From assembly GCA_963678075.2 (NCBI GenBank), contig CAXXPK010000001.1:62001-126000 (forward strand): a stretch of 64,000 bases of DNA. Reading direction: 5' to 3'. Positions 7,100 through 16,039 of this stretch are shown in pieces (position 1 is the stretch's first letter; each line of letters opens with the position of its first letter). Under the pieces are notes generated by a model that was not told the origin of the DNA, did not search any database, and saw only the letters and a program-made list of their open reading frames with translations. Both the position numbers and the translations under genes were made by a program. This DNA is from Oleispirillum sp963678075 (GTDB taxonomy: Bacteria > Pseudomonadota > Alphaproteobacteria > Rhodospirillales > Rhodospirillaceae).

Positions 7100-7879
7100 A
7101 TGCCGCGCATCGCCCTGATCCCGCAATTCACCATCGAGGACGGAGGCATCAGCCGCGTCGGCGCCGACCGCATCGCCCTGTTGGCGGCGGTGCGCGACCA
7201 TGGCTCGATCTCGGCGGCGGGGCGTGCCCTGGGGCTGAGCTACAAGGCGGCCTGGGACGGCGTTGCCGCGCTCAACAATTTGTTCGCCGCGCCGCTGGTG
7301 GTGGCGCAACCCGGAGGACGCCATGGAGGCGGCGCCCTTTTGACCGCGCGGGGCGCGGAGGTGATCGCCGCCTTTCACACTATCGAGGGAGAACTCGCCC
7401 GCGTCATGGCCGATCTTCAGGACCGGCTGGCCGAAAAGGGCGTGCTGCGCGCTTCCCGTCTGCTTAGGAGCCTTGCCATGAAGACCAGCGCCCGTAACGC
7501 CCTGCGTTGCGTCGTTGACGAGATCGTGCCGGGGGCGGTCAACGCCGAGGTGTGGTTGCATCCGACCGACGGCGTGAAGCTTGCCGTGATCATCACCAAC
7601 GCCAGCGTCCAGGACCTGGGGCTGGCGCCGGGCGTGGCGGTGACGGCGTTGATCAAGTCGGCCTTCGTTCTGTTGGCCCCGGCGGATCAGGTGGGCCGGA
7701 TTTCCGCCCGCAACAAGCTGATCGGCACCGTGGTCAAGCGCGACGATGGCGCGATCAACAGCGAAATCGTCATCGATATCGGTGGCGGCAAGACGATCGC
7801 CGCGATCGTCACCAAGGAAAGTGCCGAGGACTTGGGGTTCAAGCTTGGCGACCGCGCCTACGCCTTGGTCAAGGCGTAG
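7100..7879 (+). CDS. modE: molybdate-responsive regulator ModE
   Basis: A 259-residue regulator. The N-terminal winged helix-turn-helix is visible in DHGSISAAGRALGLSYKAAW, followed by the ModE-typical RHGGGALLTARGAEVIAAF. The C-terminal half has two Mop/TOBE molybdate-binding domains: SARNALRCVVDEIVPGAVNA and SARNKLIGTVVKRDDGAINS. The ATG follows TTGACGGAGG. It precedes modABC on the same strand, where ModE with bound molybdate normally represses transcription. The frame is intact although all three transport genes downstream are damaged, so ModE may control other targets or simply be the last survivor. Confidence 0.93.
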   Translation: MPRIALIPQFTIEDGGISRVGADRIALLAAVRDHGSISAAGRALGLSYKAAWDGVAALNNLFAAPLVVAQPGGRHGGGALLTARGAEVIAAFHTIEGELARVMADLQDRLAEKGVLRASRLLRSLAMKTSARNALRCVVDEIVPGAVNAEVWLHPTDGVKLAVIITNASVQDLGLAPGVAVTALIKSAFVLLAPADQVGRISARNKLIGTVVKRDDGAINSEIVIDIGGGKTIAAIVTKESAEDLGFKLGDRAYALVKA

Positions 7880-7925
7880 CACATCATCCTGGCCGTCGAA
7901 TAAGGCCGTTGCTGGAGAAACCATC

Positions 7926-8418
7926 ATGAAACGCACGCATCTTCTTCGGGCTCTCGCATTGGGCTTGCTGCTGTTCCCGGTTCCGGCCCTGGCCGGAGAG
8001 GCCTTGGTGGCGGTGGCCGCCAACTTCACCGCGCCGGCACAGGAAATCGGCAAGGCGTTTGCCGCGAAGACCGGGGCTACCGTCAAGTTCAGCTTCGGGT
8101 CCACCGGCAAGCTCTATACCCAGATCTCCCAGGGAGCGCCGTTCGAGGTGTTCTTCGCCGCCGACGACATACGCACCGTGCTGGCGGAAAAGGAAGGCTT
8201 CGGCGTTCCCGGTTCCAGCTTCACCTGTGCGGCCGGCAAGCTGGCATTGTGGAGCAGGACGCCGGGGCTGGTCGATGCCAAGGGCGAGGTGCTGAAAACT
8301 GGCGGGTTCGCCAATCCCGTCGCCACCGCCTTTCTGAGCTTCATGAAGGGACCGGAGGCCCTGGCGGTGTTGGCCAAGCACGGCTACGGCGCGCGCAAAC
8401 AGGGGAAAGGGGGCGGTC
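7926..8418 (+). pseudogene. modA: molybdate-binding protein ModA with internal deletion
   Basis: ModA is the periplasmic binding protein of the ModABC importer. The signal peptide (MKRTHLLRALALGLLLFPV, cleaved near PALAGE) and the first domain are normal: VAVAANFTAPAQEIG, FSFGSTGKLYTQISQGAPFE, FFAADD. After GEVLKTGGFAN the sequence jumps to PVATAFLSFMKGPEALAVLA and HGYG, the last residues of ModA. About 90 residues are absent, including the hinge crossover and much of the second lobe. The expected stop after HGYGAR is also lost: one more T before AAACAGG would restore TAA. As it stands the frame runs past the modB start. Not functional. Confidence 0.88.
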
Positions 8419-8914
8419 ATGTGGGAGACCATCGGCCTTACCGTGCAATTGGCCGCCGTCAGCACCGCCGTGCTGCTGCTGCTGGGGACCCCCCTTGGCC
8501 TGGTGGTTGGCGAACAGCCGCCACTGGGTCAAGGAGGCGGTGGCCACGGTGGTCGCCTTGCCCCTGGTTCTGCCGCCCACCGTTCTGGGGTTTTATCTTC
8601 TGGTGGCGGCGACCTTAAGGGCGCGTCCATTGGATGCCTTTTTCGCGGTCGCCTTGCCGTTGGCCAGCCCCGGCATTCTGACCGGGGCGATTCCGGGGTT
8701 CGCGCACACGGCGGGCGAATTCGGCGTGGTGCTGATGATCGGCGGCAATATTCCCGGCCAGACCAAGGTGCTGTCGATGGCGATTCTGGATTACGTCGAA
8801 ACCCTGCAATGGAGCACCGCGCACCAGTTGTCGGGACCGATGCTGGGGTTTGCGTTCTGCGTCATCCTGGCGACGACGGTTCTGGAAAAGCGGTTGCGGA
8901 GGCGTCTGCGATGA
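8419..8914 (+). pseudogene. modB: molybdate permease ModB with frameshift and internal deletion
   Basis: The start MWETIGLTVQLAAVSTAVLL and a LLLLGTP helix are normal. A run of six C residues near 8510 then shifts the frame; the correct continuation WWLANSRHWVKEAVATVVAL is one frame over. Next comes LPLVLPPTVLGFYLLVA, after which about 55 residues are missing and the sequence resumes at ATLRARPLDAFFAVALPLA. The EAA-type loop and HTAGEFGVVLMIGGNIPG follow normally to RRRLR. The gap lies at LVA|ATLRA, where a short GTGGCGGC repeat probably existed on both sides (inference). The 3' end overlaps the modC start. Confidence 0.88.
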
Positions 8915-9890
8915 CCCGCGTCGAGGCTCATTTTTCCGGTCGCATCGGCGGTTTCGCCCTGGACGTCGGGTTCGCCGCGCCGGAAACCGGGGTGACCGCC
9001 CTGTTCGGTCCTTCGGGGTGCGGCAAGACCACGGTGCTGCGCTGCATCGCCGGGTTGGAGCGACTGGAATACGGCCATTTTTCCCTGAGCGCGACGGAGG
9101 TCTGGCAGGACGGTTTTCGTTTCTTGCCGCCGCACCGCCGCGCCGTCGGCTACGTTTTTCAAGAGGCGAGCCTGTTCCCCCACCTGTCGGTGACCGCCAA
9201 CCTGCGTTTCGGGCAGAAGCGGGCGGCGGATCGCGGCATTGTCTTCGACGAGGTGGTGACGCTTTTGGGCCTATCGCGCCTTTTGGGCCGGGTTCCGGCG
9301 CGGTTGTCGGGGGGCGAACGGCAGCGGGTCGCGATCGGCCGCGCGCTGCTGAGCCAGCCGCGCCTGTTGTTGATGGACGAGCCGTTGTCCGCGCTGGACC
9401 GTATCAGCAAGGACGAGATCCTGCCCTATTTGGAACGCCTGTACGATGCGCTGTCGATTCCGGTGATCTATGTCAGCCATGACCTCGCCGAGGTCGAGCG
9501 TCTGGCCGATCATCTGGTCCTGCTGTCCGCCGGTCGGACCGGCCGGGGTGCCGTCGCTGTCTGCGGATTCAGGTGGGCGACGTCAGTTTGTGTCGGGTGA
9601 CGCCGGAGGAAACCTCGATCCTTAACGTGTTGTCGGCGCGGATCGATGGGTTCACCCCCGATGACGGACATCAGGCCGGGGTGTGCCTGCGTCTGGGATT
9701 GGCGGGTGACGGCGCGCGGTTGATCGCGCGGATCAGCCGGAAGTCGAAAGACACGCTGGGGCTTGCGAAGGGGGACGCGGTGTTCGCCCAGATCAAGGCG
9801 GTGGCCCTGGTCGATTCGTCCGGGACGGAAGGCCGTTCAAGTGGATTGAATGTCCCTCCCATGGAGTCGGATGTTGCGCGTTTCGGTTGA
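8911..9890 (+). pseudogene. modC: molybdate ABC ATPase ModC with deletion and frameshift before the TOBE domain
   Basis: The ATPase domain is complete: Walker A GPSGCGKTT, Q-loop VFQEASLFPH, signature LSGGERQRV, Walker B LLLMDEPLSALD and VSHD. After DHLVLLSAGR about 60-70 residues expected between the ATPase and the molybdate-binding domain are missing, and the frame changes. The C-terminal domain continues in another frame as RIQVGDVSLCRVTPEETS, ILNVLSARIDGF, and a Mop-like LARISRKSKDTLGLAKGDAVFAQIKAVAL. The ATPase frame itself ends at 9599. A truncated ATPase might still fold but would lack both regulation and, with modA and modB broken, any partner. Confidence 0.87.
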
Positions 9891-10181
9891 TCGTTTGGGC
9901 GCGCCGCCGTTGCGATATCGACTCGACCGGGGGACGTGCGTGGCACCATTTGCCCGAATCCATGGCGGGCGACCCATCAACCGGGAATTAAAAAAAATAT
10001 TAAGAAAAAGTTTATCATTGCGATCAAATGCCTATCACAGGTTGACGTAACCGGGCATGACACCGCCGAATTTCACGGTTGTGGTTGGTGCAATCCCAAT
10101 TACCATATGCTTCTTCGAGGGCTGAAAAGGTTATATCCATGGGTCGATGGCGACTCTTTGGAAGATTGAAGAGGCTTGTCG
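9891..10181. other. AT-rich intergenic region before the chemoreceptor gene
   Basis: About 290 bp with no credible gene. It contains an unusually AT-rich block (AATTAAAAAAAATATTAAG and the following A-rich bases, about 9985-10020) in a GC-rich chromosome. I could not assign a -35/-10 pair with confidence. Such a block may be a promoter UP element or a scar of an earlier insertion. Confidence 0.4.
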
Positions 10182-12549
10182 ATGATAAGGATTCAAGACA
10201 TCAAGGTTGGGACCAGAGTAACGACTGGTTTCTCGATGCCGATTCTTCTGATTGCCGTGGTCTCGGGAACCGCATACATGAACGGCCAAAGTTTTTTTGG
10301 AGCTATTGCTGAGTATGCCCATGTTTCTGGGAATAGCTCTAAGGTTGCAACGCTTGGGGAAAGCGTTACCAACCTGGAACGGCACGTGCAACTCTTTTGC
10401 CTTGACGGGAGATGAATCCACGGAAAAACACGCAAAAGATGAATTACAGAATCTGCGCACGCAAACCCAAACGTTGATTGATGCCACCCAGAATGTGGAG
10501 CGTCGCGGTCGGATCGAGCAGGTGTCTCGGATCCTTGCCGCCTTCTCCACGGAATTCGACAAACAAGTCAAGGCCGAGGCGGATCGCGCCGCCGAGCAGT
10601 ATTCGGTCGAGGCCCTGGGACTGCGGATGCGCCTGATTCTGACCCAGATCATGGATCGCCTGATCGCCGAGCGAAGCTTCGAATTGGCGACTTCCGCCGG
10701 TGTCACGCAAAAAGCCTTGATGCTGGCCCGGATGGAGGCCCTGCGCTTCCTGAAGGAACCGACCCAGGAGTTGGCGGCGACGCTGAAAAGTCGCATGGCC
10801 AGTTATGTTGTGAAGACCGGAAAGTTGGCGCAGGCCCTGCCGACCGGCGATTTGCGCCGCATGGCAGAAGGCCTGTTGCGCGATGCGGAAGTCTATCAAA
10901 CCACCTTCGATCGCATCGGCGCCTTGAGCATGGCGGTGCGTGCCTAGTCCGAGAAGAGCATGGCGCAGTCCGCCCTGTTCCAGGCCAAGATGGATGAAAT
11001 TCGGTTGGCCCAGGATACGCATCTGGTTCAGACGAAGGCGGGCACCGACAGTCGGATCGCGTCGTCGTCCGCCCTGGTGATCGGGCTGAGCGCGCTTGCC
11101 CTGACCCTTGGCGCGGCATCGGCGTGGGTGATCGGTCGCGGCATTTCCATTCCGGTCCGGTCGATGACCGCGGCGATGGAAAAGTTGGCGTCCGGGCGTT
11201 TGGAAACCGACATCCCGGCGCGTGATCGCAAGGACGAAATCGGCGCGATGGCCGCCGCCGTTCAGGTGTTCAAGGACAACGCGCTGAAGGTTCGCGAGCT
11301 TGAGGCACAAAGCGAGGCGCAGAAGCGTCAGGCGGAGGCCGATCGCCTCGCCGCCATGAACAAGATGGCCGACGAGTTCGAATCGAGTGTCGGCCACGTC
11401 ATCGAGCGGGTCGCTGCGGCGGTGTCGGAACTACAGGCGGCGTCGGGACAGATGGCATCGACCGCGGCGGAAACCTCGGCCCAGGCGACCAGCGTCTCCA
11501 GCGCGGCGGAGGAAGCTTCCTCCAACGTGCAGACGGTGGCCTCCGCCGCCGAGGAACTGGCAGCCTCGATCAACGAGATCGGCAAGCAGGTGGCGCATTC
11601 CGCCGAAGTCGCGGCATTGGCGACGCAACAGGCGGAATCCGCCAGCAACTCGATCAAGAGCTTGGCCGACAATGCCAATCGTATCGGTTAGATCATCGAT
11701 TTGATCAATGACATCGCCAGCCAGACCAATCTTCTGGCCCTGAATGCGACGATCGAGGCGGCGCGTGCCGGCGATGCGGGCAAGGGCTTTGCCGTGGTGG
11801 CCAGCGAGGTCAAGAACCTGGCCAGCCAAACCGCGAGGGCGACCGAGGAAATCGCCGCGCAGGTCTCCTCGGTACAGGAGGGAACCACGGCGGAGGTCGG
11901 TGCCGTGGGGGCGATCACCGGCGTCATCGCCGACATGGGCGAAATCGCGGCGGCGGTGGCTTCCGCGGGGCAGGAACAGAATGCCGCGACCTCGGAAATC
12001 GCCCGCAACGTCGAACAGGCGGCGGCGGGAACGCAAGAGGTCTCGGCCAACATCCAGGCCGTGGAAAGCGCGGTGCAGGAAACCGGCGCGGCGGCGTCGC
12101 AGATCAACGCCTCGGCGACCGAACTGTCGCAGCAGGCGGAATACCTGCGGGCCGAGGTCGGTCGCTTCCTGGACCAGGTGCGCGCCGACAAGGCGCAGAT
12201 GAAGTTGATGGAATGGGACCGTGCCGTCGAATGCGGGGTCGAAGCCATCGATGACGATCACAAGCGGTTGGTGGAGTTGATGAACACCATCTATGCGGAA
12301 ATGCTGACGGGGGAAGGCGCGGACGACGTCAAATCCGCCTTCGCGCAGACCGCCAGCCATCAGCGGATGCACCGCGAGATGCTGGAGCGCATTTCTCTGC
12401 TGCGACGCAGCCTGCAGGGTGGGTGCGCCGATGTCGGTCGCAAAATCTTCGAACATTTGGCCACCTATCTGCGTGACCATATGCTCAAGGCCGATCTTTT
12501 GCTGGCCGACCACGTGATGGGGCGCAACCAGCAGGCCAAGGTCGCCTGA
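10182..12549 (+). pseudogene. methyl-accepting chemotaxis protein with C-terminal hemerythrin domain, broken by two amber codons and a frameshift
   Basis: The intact ancestor would be a membrane chemoreceptor: TM1 (SMPILLIAVVSGTAYM), a helical periplasmic sensor, TM2 (SALVIGLSALALTLGAASAW), a HAMP domain (IPVRSMTAAMEKLASGRL), the signalling hairpin (SQTNLLALNATIEAARAGDA) and a C-terminal bacteriohemerythrin-like oxygen or iron sensor (MEWDRAVECGVEAIDDDHK). Lesions are a frameshift near 10395, TAG at 10945-10947 and TAG at 11689-11691, the second just before the hairpin tip where the family has RIGQIIDLIND, so a Gln CAG became TAG. The hemerythrin part also lacks the helix with the His and Glu ligands before SHQRMH. 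Such MCP-hemerythrin fusions are common in magnetospirilla. Confidence 0.9.
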
Positions 12550-12607
12550 TCCGCGACCGATGCTTAAGGACCAAGAAGAGCAAGACCCCAAACGGGCCCT
12601 GAGAGAG

Positions 12608-12636
12608 TCGGCCTCCGCCATGCGGAGGCCGATTTT
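12608..12636. terminator. strong hairpin terminator between chemoreceptor and pstS
   Basis: A perfect 11-bp stem (TCGGCCTCCGC with GCGGAGGCCGA) and a 3-base loop is followed by TTTT at 12633-12636. It lies between convergent genes and ends exactly where the pstS stop codon begins on the other strand. Confidence 0.85.
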
Positions 12637-13670
12637 CATGGGGCTTTTGGTTTCATCCGGTCGCGCAAGGCACGGAACGACGATTGCGCGAAGACGCGTT
12701 CGTCGTCGCGCATCGGGATCAATCCGGATTTGAACAGGCGGCCCTCGGTTCCGATCATCGCGTCCGACAGAAAACGTTCGACGAAGGGCAACAGGCCTGG
12801 AACGCGACCGATGTGGGCGGTCTTGATGTAAAGGTAAAGCGGTCGCGACAGGGGATGGTTGCCGTCCTCCAGCGCCTCGTCGGTGGGGCGGATTCCCTCC
12901 ACCGGCAGGCCCCGCAACTGGTGGGAATGGCGCTTTAAGGCGCCGTAGCCCATGATCCCCATGGCCTGGGGGTCGTCCAGCAGGCGCTTGACGATCAATT
13001 CGTCGTCTTCCCCGGCGTTGATGAAGGCGCCGTCCTCGCGGATGTGGCCGCAGACCTCGCGCACCATGGCGTCGGATGCCGACACCGGCAGGTCGGCGCA
13101 TCCCGGGTTCATCACCAGGTGGACGAAGACGTCGCGCGTGCCGGAGGTCAGCGGCGGGCCATAAATTCGGATTGGCGTCGTTGGAAATGCGCCCGAAATC
13201 TCGGACCAGACACGGTAAGGGTTGGCGATCGCTCCTTGTTTGGTCTGAACCGACCGCGCCAGCGCCCGCCACAGGGTGGCGCGGCTGACCGCGAAGCCGG
13301 GGTTCGCCAGACTGCTGGCGACCACGATGCCGTCGTACCCGACCTTGAATTCGGCGATGTCGGCGATGCTGTTGGAGAGGCGGTGTTCTTCCTCGATCGG
13401 CGTGATGCGGCGCGACGCGGCGACGATGTCGGGGGAATTCAAGCCAATGTCGGAACAGAAGATCTTGAAGCTGCCGACGGTACCCGTGGCTTCGATGACC
13501 GGAGCGCGGAAGGGGGTGTCGCGTCCGAAGTCCTCGGCCGCCACGGCCAGGAACGGGTACATCGTCGATGAGCCGACAATGCGGATGTTCTCGCGTTCGG
13601 CGGCCCTGGCGGGTACGGCAAGGCCGATCACCAGGGCGGCAAGCAGAGAAAGAAGGGTGCGGCTGGACAT
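12636..13670 (-). CDS. pstS: PstS-like phosphate-binding protein
   Basis: A 344-residue periplasmic binding protein. It has a signal peptide (MSSRTLLSLLAALVIGLAV, cleaved near ARAAE) and the family start IRIVGSSTMYPFLAVAAEDF, where the SSTMYP loop binds phosphate. Further landmarks are SDIGLNSPDIVAASRRI, KVGYDGIVVASS, IYGPPLTSGTRDVFV (second phosphate loop, SGTR) and HPLSRPLYLYIK. The C-terminal half resembles PstS proteins of the PtsS/SphX type. It lies 47 bp downstream of the Pit phosphate transporter on the same strand, an unusual but logical pairing. No pstCAB genes are nearby, so it may act as a sensor or with a distant Pst system. The start ATG fits the signal peptide. Confidence 0.85.
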   Translation of the reverse strand: MSSRTLLSLLAALVIGLAVPARAAERENIRIVGSSTMYPFLAVAAEDFGRDTPFRAPVIEATGTVGSFKIFCSDIGLNSPDIVAASRRITPIEEEHRLSNSIADIAEFKVGYDGIVVASSLANPGFAVSRATLWRALARSVQTKQGAIANPYRVWSEISGAFPTTPIRIYGPPLTSGTRDVFVHLVMNPGCADLPVSASDAMVREVCGHIREDGAFINAGEDDELIVKRLLDDPQAMGIMGYGALKRHSHQLRGLPVEGIRPTDEALEDGNHPLSRPLYLYIKTAHIGRVPGLLPFVERFLSDAMIGTEGRLFKSGLIPMRDDERVFAQSSFRALRDRMKPKAP

Positions 13671-13717
13671 GAAAGCCTCATGGTGCGGTTCGGCGCCGAA
13701 CCGGCCAGGCTTCCGAT

Positions 13718-15262
13718 TCAGGAAACGGCGATCACGGCCTTCAGACCCAGAAAGATACCGGCAGCCAGGACCGCCGACAAGGGGACGGTGATCAGCCATG
13801 CGGCGACGATCGTTTGCAGGTAGCGGCGGCGCACCAGGCGGCGCTTGACCGCCTTGTGCGCCTTGTGTTGCGCCAAAGCGGATGCCGGTAAAGGTGGCGG
13901 TGTCGCGGCGTTTGCGTCTGGGATGTCGGCGGGAGCAATCTCGCCCGCTTCCGTCACGTCGGGCGCGGGCAGACGCGCGCGCATCACGTTGATCCAATAT
14001 TCGCGCAGGAACCCGACGCCGAAGACTCCGCCGACCGCAATGTGGGTGGAACTGACCGGAAGTCCCATGGCGGAGGCCACCAGAACCGTTACCGCCGCTG
14101 ACAGGGCGACGCAGAAGGCGCGGGTAGGGTCGAGCTTGGTGATCTTTTCTCCGACGGTGCGGATCAGCTTTGGCCCAAACAGGGTCAGGCCGAACGAAAT
14201 GCCCAGCGCGCCGACCACCAGCACCCAGGGCGGCAGCGTGACCTTGCCTGTGATGCCGCCGCCGCCCGCCGCGTGGACGATGGCGGCCAGCGGGCCGACC
14301 GCATTGGCGACGTCGTTGGCGCCGTGGGCGAAGGACAAGAGGGCGGCGGAAAAGATCAGCGGCGTGGTGAATAGGGCGCTGACCGCCTTGCGCCGGTTTT
14401 CCATGAATGCCGATTGGCGCGCCACCAGGGGGCGCATTAGCAGCAGGGTGGCGACCAACGCGACCCCGCCCAGGCTTAAGGTCAGAAAGAGTGGTGGACG
14501 CCAGATGTGGGTCAGTCCCTTCAGGATCAGGTAGATCACGAAGCTGGCGGCCAGCACCGCGACCAGCGGCGGGATCCAGCGTCGTGCGGCCGCTAGGCGG
14601 TCTTCTTTGTAAAGGATGGCGACTTTGATGAAGGCCAGGAAGGCGCAGGCGACGATGCCTCCCAGAATCGGGGAAAGCACCCAACTGGCGACGATGGCGC
14701 GCATCGTGTCCCAGGCCACCGCGTCGGGCCCCGCGGCGATCAGACCGGCACCCATCACGCCACCGACCACCGAGTGGGTGGTGGAGACCGGCGCGCCGAT
14801 CGCGGTGGCGAGGTTGATCCACAAGGCGGCGGCCAGCAAAGCGGCCAGCATCGATAGGATGAAGGTGTCGGTGTCGGCGGCGCGGGAGGGATCGATGATG
14901 CCCTTGGAAATCGTCGAGACCACGTCGCCGCCCGCGATGATCGCGCCCCCCGCCTCGCACACCGCAGCGATGACCAGCGCGCCGACCATCGATAACGCGC
15001 GTGAGCCGACCGCGGGGCCAACGTTGTTGGCGACGTCGTTGGCGCCGATGTTCAGCGCCATGTAGCCGCCGATCACCCCGGCCAGAACCACGAACCAGTA
15101 CTGGTTGCCGTCGCCGTTCAGGGTCAGCGTGAACAGCAGGACGCCGATCAGGAACAGGCCACCCAGGCCGACCGCGGTTTTGAAGGTGCCCAGGTGGCGC
15201 GTCGCATCCTCGATCTGAGAAATGCGCTTTAGATCCTTGTCGAGCGTGTTGTCGGACACCAA
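13718..15262 (-). CDS. inorganic phosphate transporter, Pit family
   Basis: A 514-residue membrane protein with about ten transmembrane helices. Both diagnostic repeats of the Pit family are present: NIGANDVANNVGPAVGS near residue 90 and SFAHGANDVANAVGPLAA near residue 320. These form the two pseudo-symmetric halves of a proton-coupled phosphate or metal-phosphate symporter. Other matches are PVSTTHSVVGGVMGAG and PVSSTHIAVGGVFGVG, one per half. The N-terminus (about 30 residues) and the loop near residue 430 are longer than in E. coli PitA. The pstS-like gene follows on the same strand. A PHO-box-like repeat lies 34 bp upstream of the start. Confidence 0.92.
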   Translation of the reverse strand: MVSDNTLDKDLKRISQIEDATRHLGTFKTAVGLGGLFLIGVLLFTLTLNGDGNQYWFVVLAGVIGGYMALNIGANDVANNVGPAVGSRALSMVGALVIAAVCEAGGAIIAGGDVVSTISKGIIDPSRAADTDTFILSMLAALLAAALWINLATAIGAPVSTTHSVVGGVMGAGLIAAGPDAVAWDTMRAIVASWVLSPILGGIVACAFLAFIKVAILYKEDRLAAARRWIPPLVAVLAASFVIYLILKGLTHIWRPPLFLTLSLGGVALVATLLLMRPLVARQSAFMENRRKAVSALFTTPLIFSAALLSFAHGANDVANAVGPLAAIVHAAGGGGITGKVTLPPWVLVVGALGISFGLTLFGPKLIRTVGEKITKLDPTRAFCVALSAAVTVLVASAMGLPVSSTHIAVGGVFGVGFLREYWINVMRARLPAPDVTEAGEIAPADIPDANAATPPPLPASALAQHKAHKAVKRRLVRRRYLQTIVAAWLITVPLSAVLAAGIFLGLKAVIAVS

Positions 15263-15295
15263 ACCCCGCTTCCGGGGATCGTGTCCGATCCCCGA

Positions 15296-15313
15296 CTGTC
15301 ACATGACTGTCGC
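15296..15313 (+). promoter_or_regulatory. PHO-box-like direct repeat
   Basis: CTGTCACATGACTGTCGC contains two CTGTC words 11 bp apart, the spacing of a PhoB half-site pair. It lies between the phosphate transporter (leftward) and hsp20 (rightward), about 34 bp from the transporter start. A further TGTCATAATGTC and a CCTGTCATCC follow within 45 bp. The orientation points away from the transporter, which weakens the assignment, but the company of phosphate genes supports it. Confidence 0.5.
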
Positions 15314-15472
15314 GGAAGTGTCATAATGTCTTTGGCGTGTCCTGTCATCCGTCGCAATGGATGCGCACACAGTGCACGCTCATATTCGTTATATATCAAT
15401 CATCTACCATGTTTATCAACCCCCCCCCACGAGATCCGCGCGGGCTGTTCGGCGGCGAATCGGGGAGGAGGC

Positions 15473-15502
15473 CTTGACGTGGACCTTCTCCACCGTGACA
15501 TA
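15473..15502 (+). promoter_or_regulatory. candidate heat-shock or sigma-70 promoter of hsp20
   Basis: CTTGACG, a 17-bp spacer and GACATA lie about 45 bp upstream of the hsp20 start. CTTGAC with this spacing fits alphaproteobacterial RpoH or housekeeping promoters. A nine-C run lies just upstream at 15420-15428. Confidence 0.4.
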
Positions 15503-15545
15503 CTGGCCTGTCGATGAGTACCAACGGGGAAAAGAGGTCAGGCCC

Positions 15546-16007
15546 ATGGCGCGCATGTCCGGTACATTCAACAGCCCGCTGCTGCTGGGGTTTGACCATT
15601 TCGAGCGGATGCTCGATCGGATTTCCAAAACCTCGGCGGAGGGGTATCCCCCCTACAACATCGAACAGACGTCGGAAAACGGCCTGCGCATCACCCTGGC
15701 GGTGGCGGGCTTTTCCGAGGCCGACCTGTCGGTGACGTTGGAGGCCAATCAGCTGTCGGTGGTTGGACGCATCGCCTGCAATGAAACCGAACGCATCTAT
15801 CTGCATCGCGGGATAGCGGCCCGGCAATTCCAGCGCAGCTTCGTGCTGGCGGAGGGGATCGAGGTCACCGGCGCGGCTCTGGACAAGGGGCTTTTGCACA
15901 TCGATCTGATGCGCCCGCCGCCGGAAACCCAGGTGCGTGAAATCAAGATCGGTCGGGGGGCGCCGAAGCCCGCCAGCCGCATGACCGTCGAGGACAAGGA
16001 TGGCTGA
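15546..16007 (+). CDS. small heat-shock protein, Hsp20 family
   Basis: A 153-residue ATP-independent chaperone of the IbpA type that holds unfolding proteins. The N-terminus (SPLLLGFDHFERMLDRISK) is typical of alphaproteobacterial IbpA, followed by YPPYNIEQTSENGLRITLAV, the start of the alpha-crystallin domain, and AGFSEADLSVTLEANQLSVVG. QFQRSFVLAEGIEVTGAALDKGLLHIDL closes the domain, and the tail contains a VREIKI motif of the kind that links subunits. GAGGTCAGGCCC precedes the ATG. The frame is open upstream, but this ATG matches the family start and has the better ribosome site. Confidence 0.9.
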   Translation: MARMSGTFNSPLLLGFDHFERMLDRISKTSAEGYPPYNIEQTSENGLRITLAVAGFSEADLSVTLEANQLSVVGRIACNETERIYLHRGIAARQFQRSFVLAEGIEVTGAALDKGLLHIDLMRPPPETQVREIKIGRGAPKPASRMTVEDKDG

Positions 16008-16039
16008 CGCGAAGGCGTCGCCACGGCGGAGCATCCCCC

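Noticed and set aside
10182..12549. Reassigned or suppressed TAG codon in the chemoreceptor
   Set aside because: TAG ends normal genes (modE, the GST-like gene), and the same gene also has a frameshift, so a recoding system is not needed to explain the stops.
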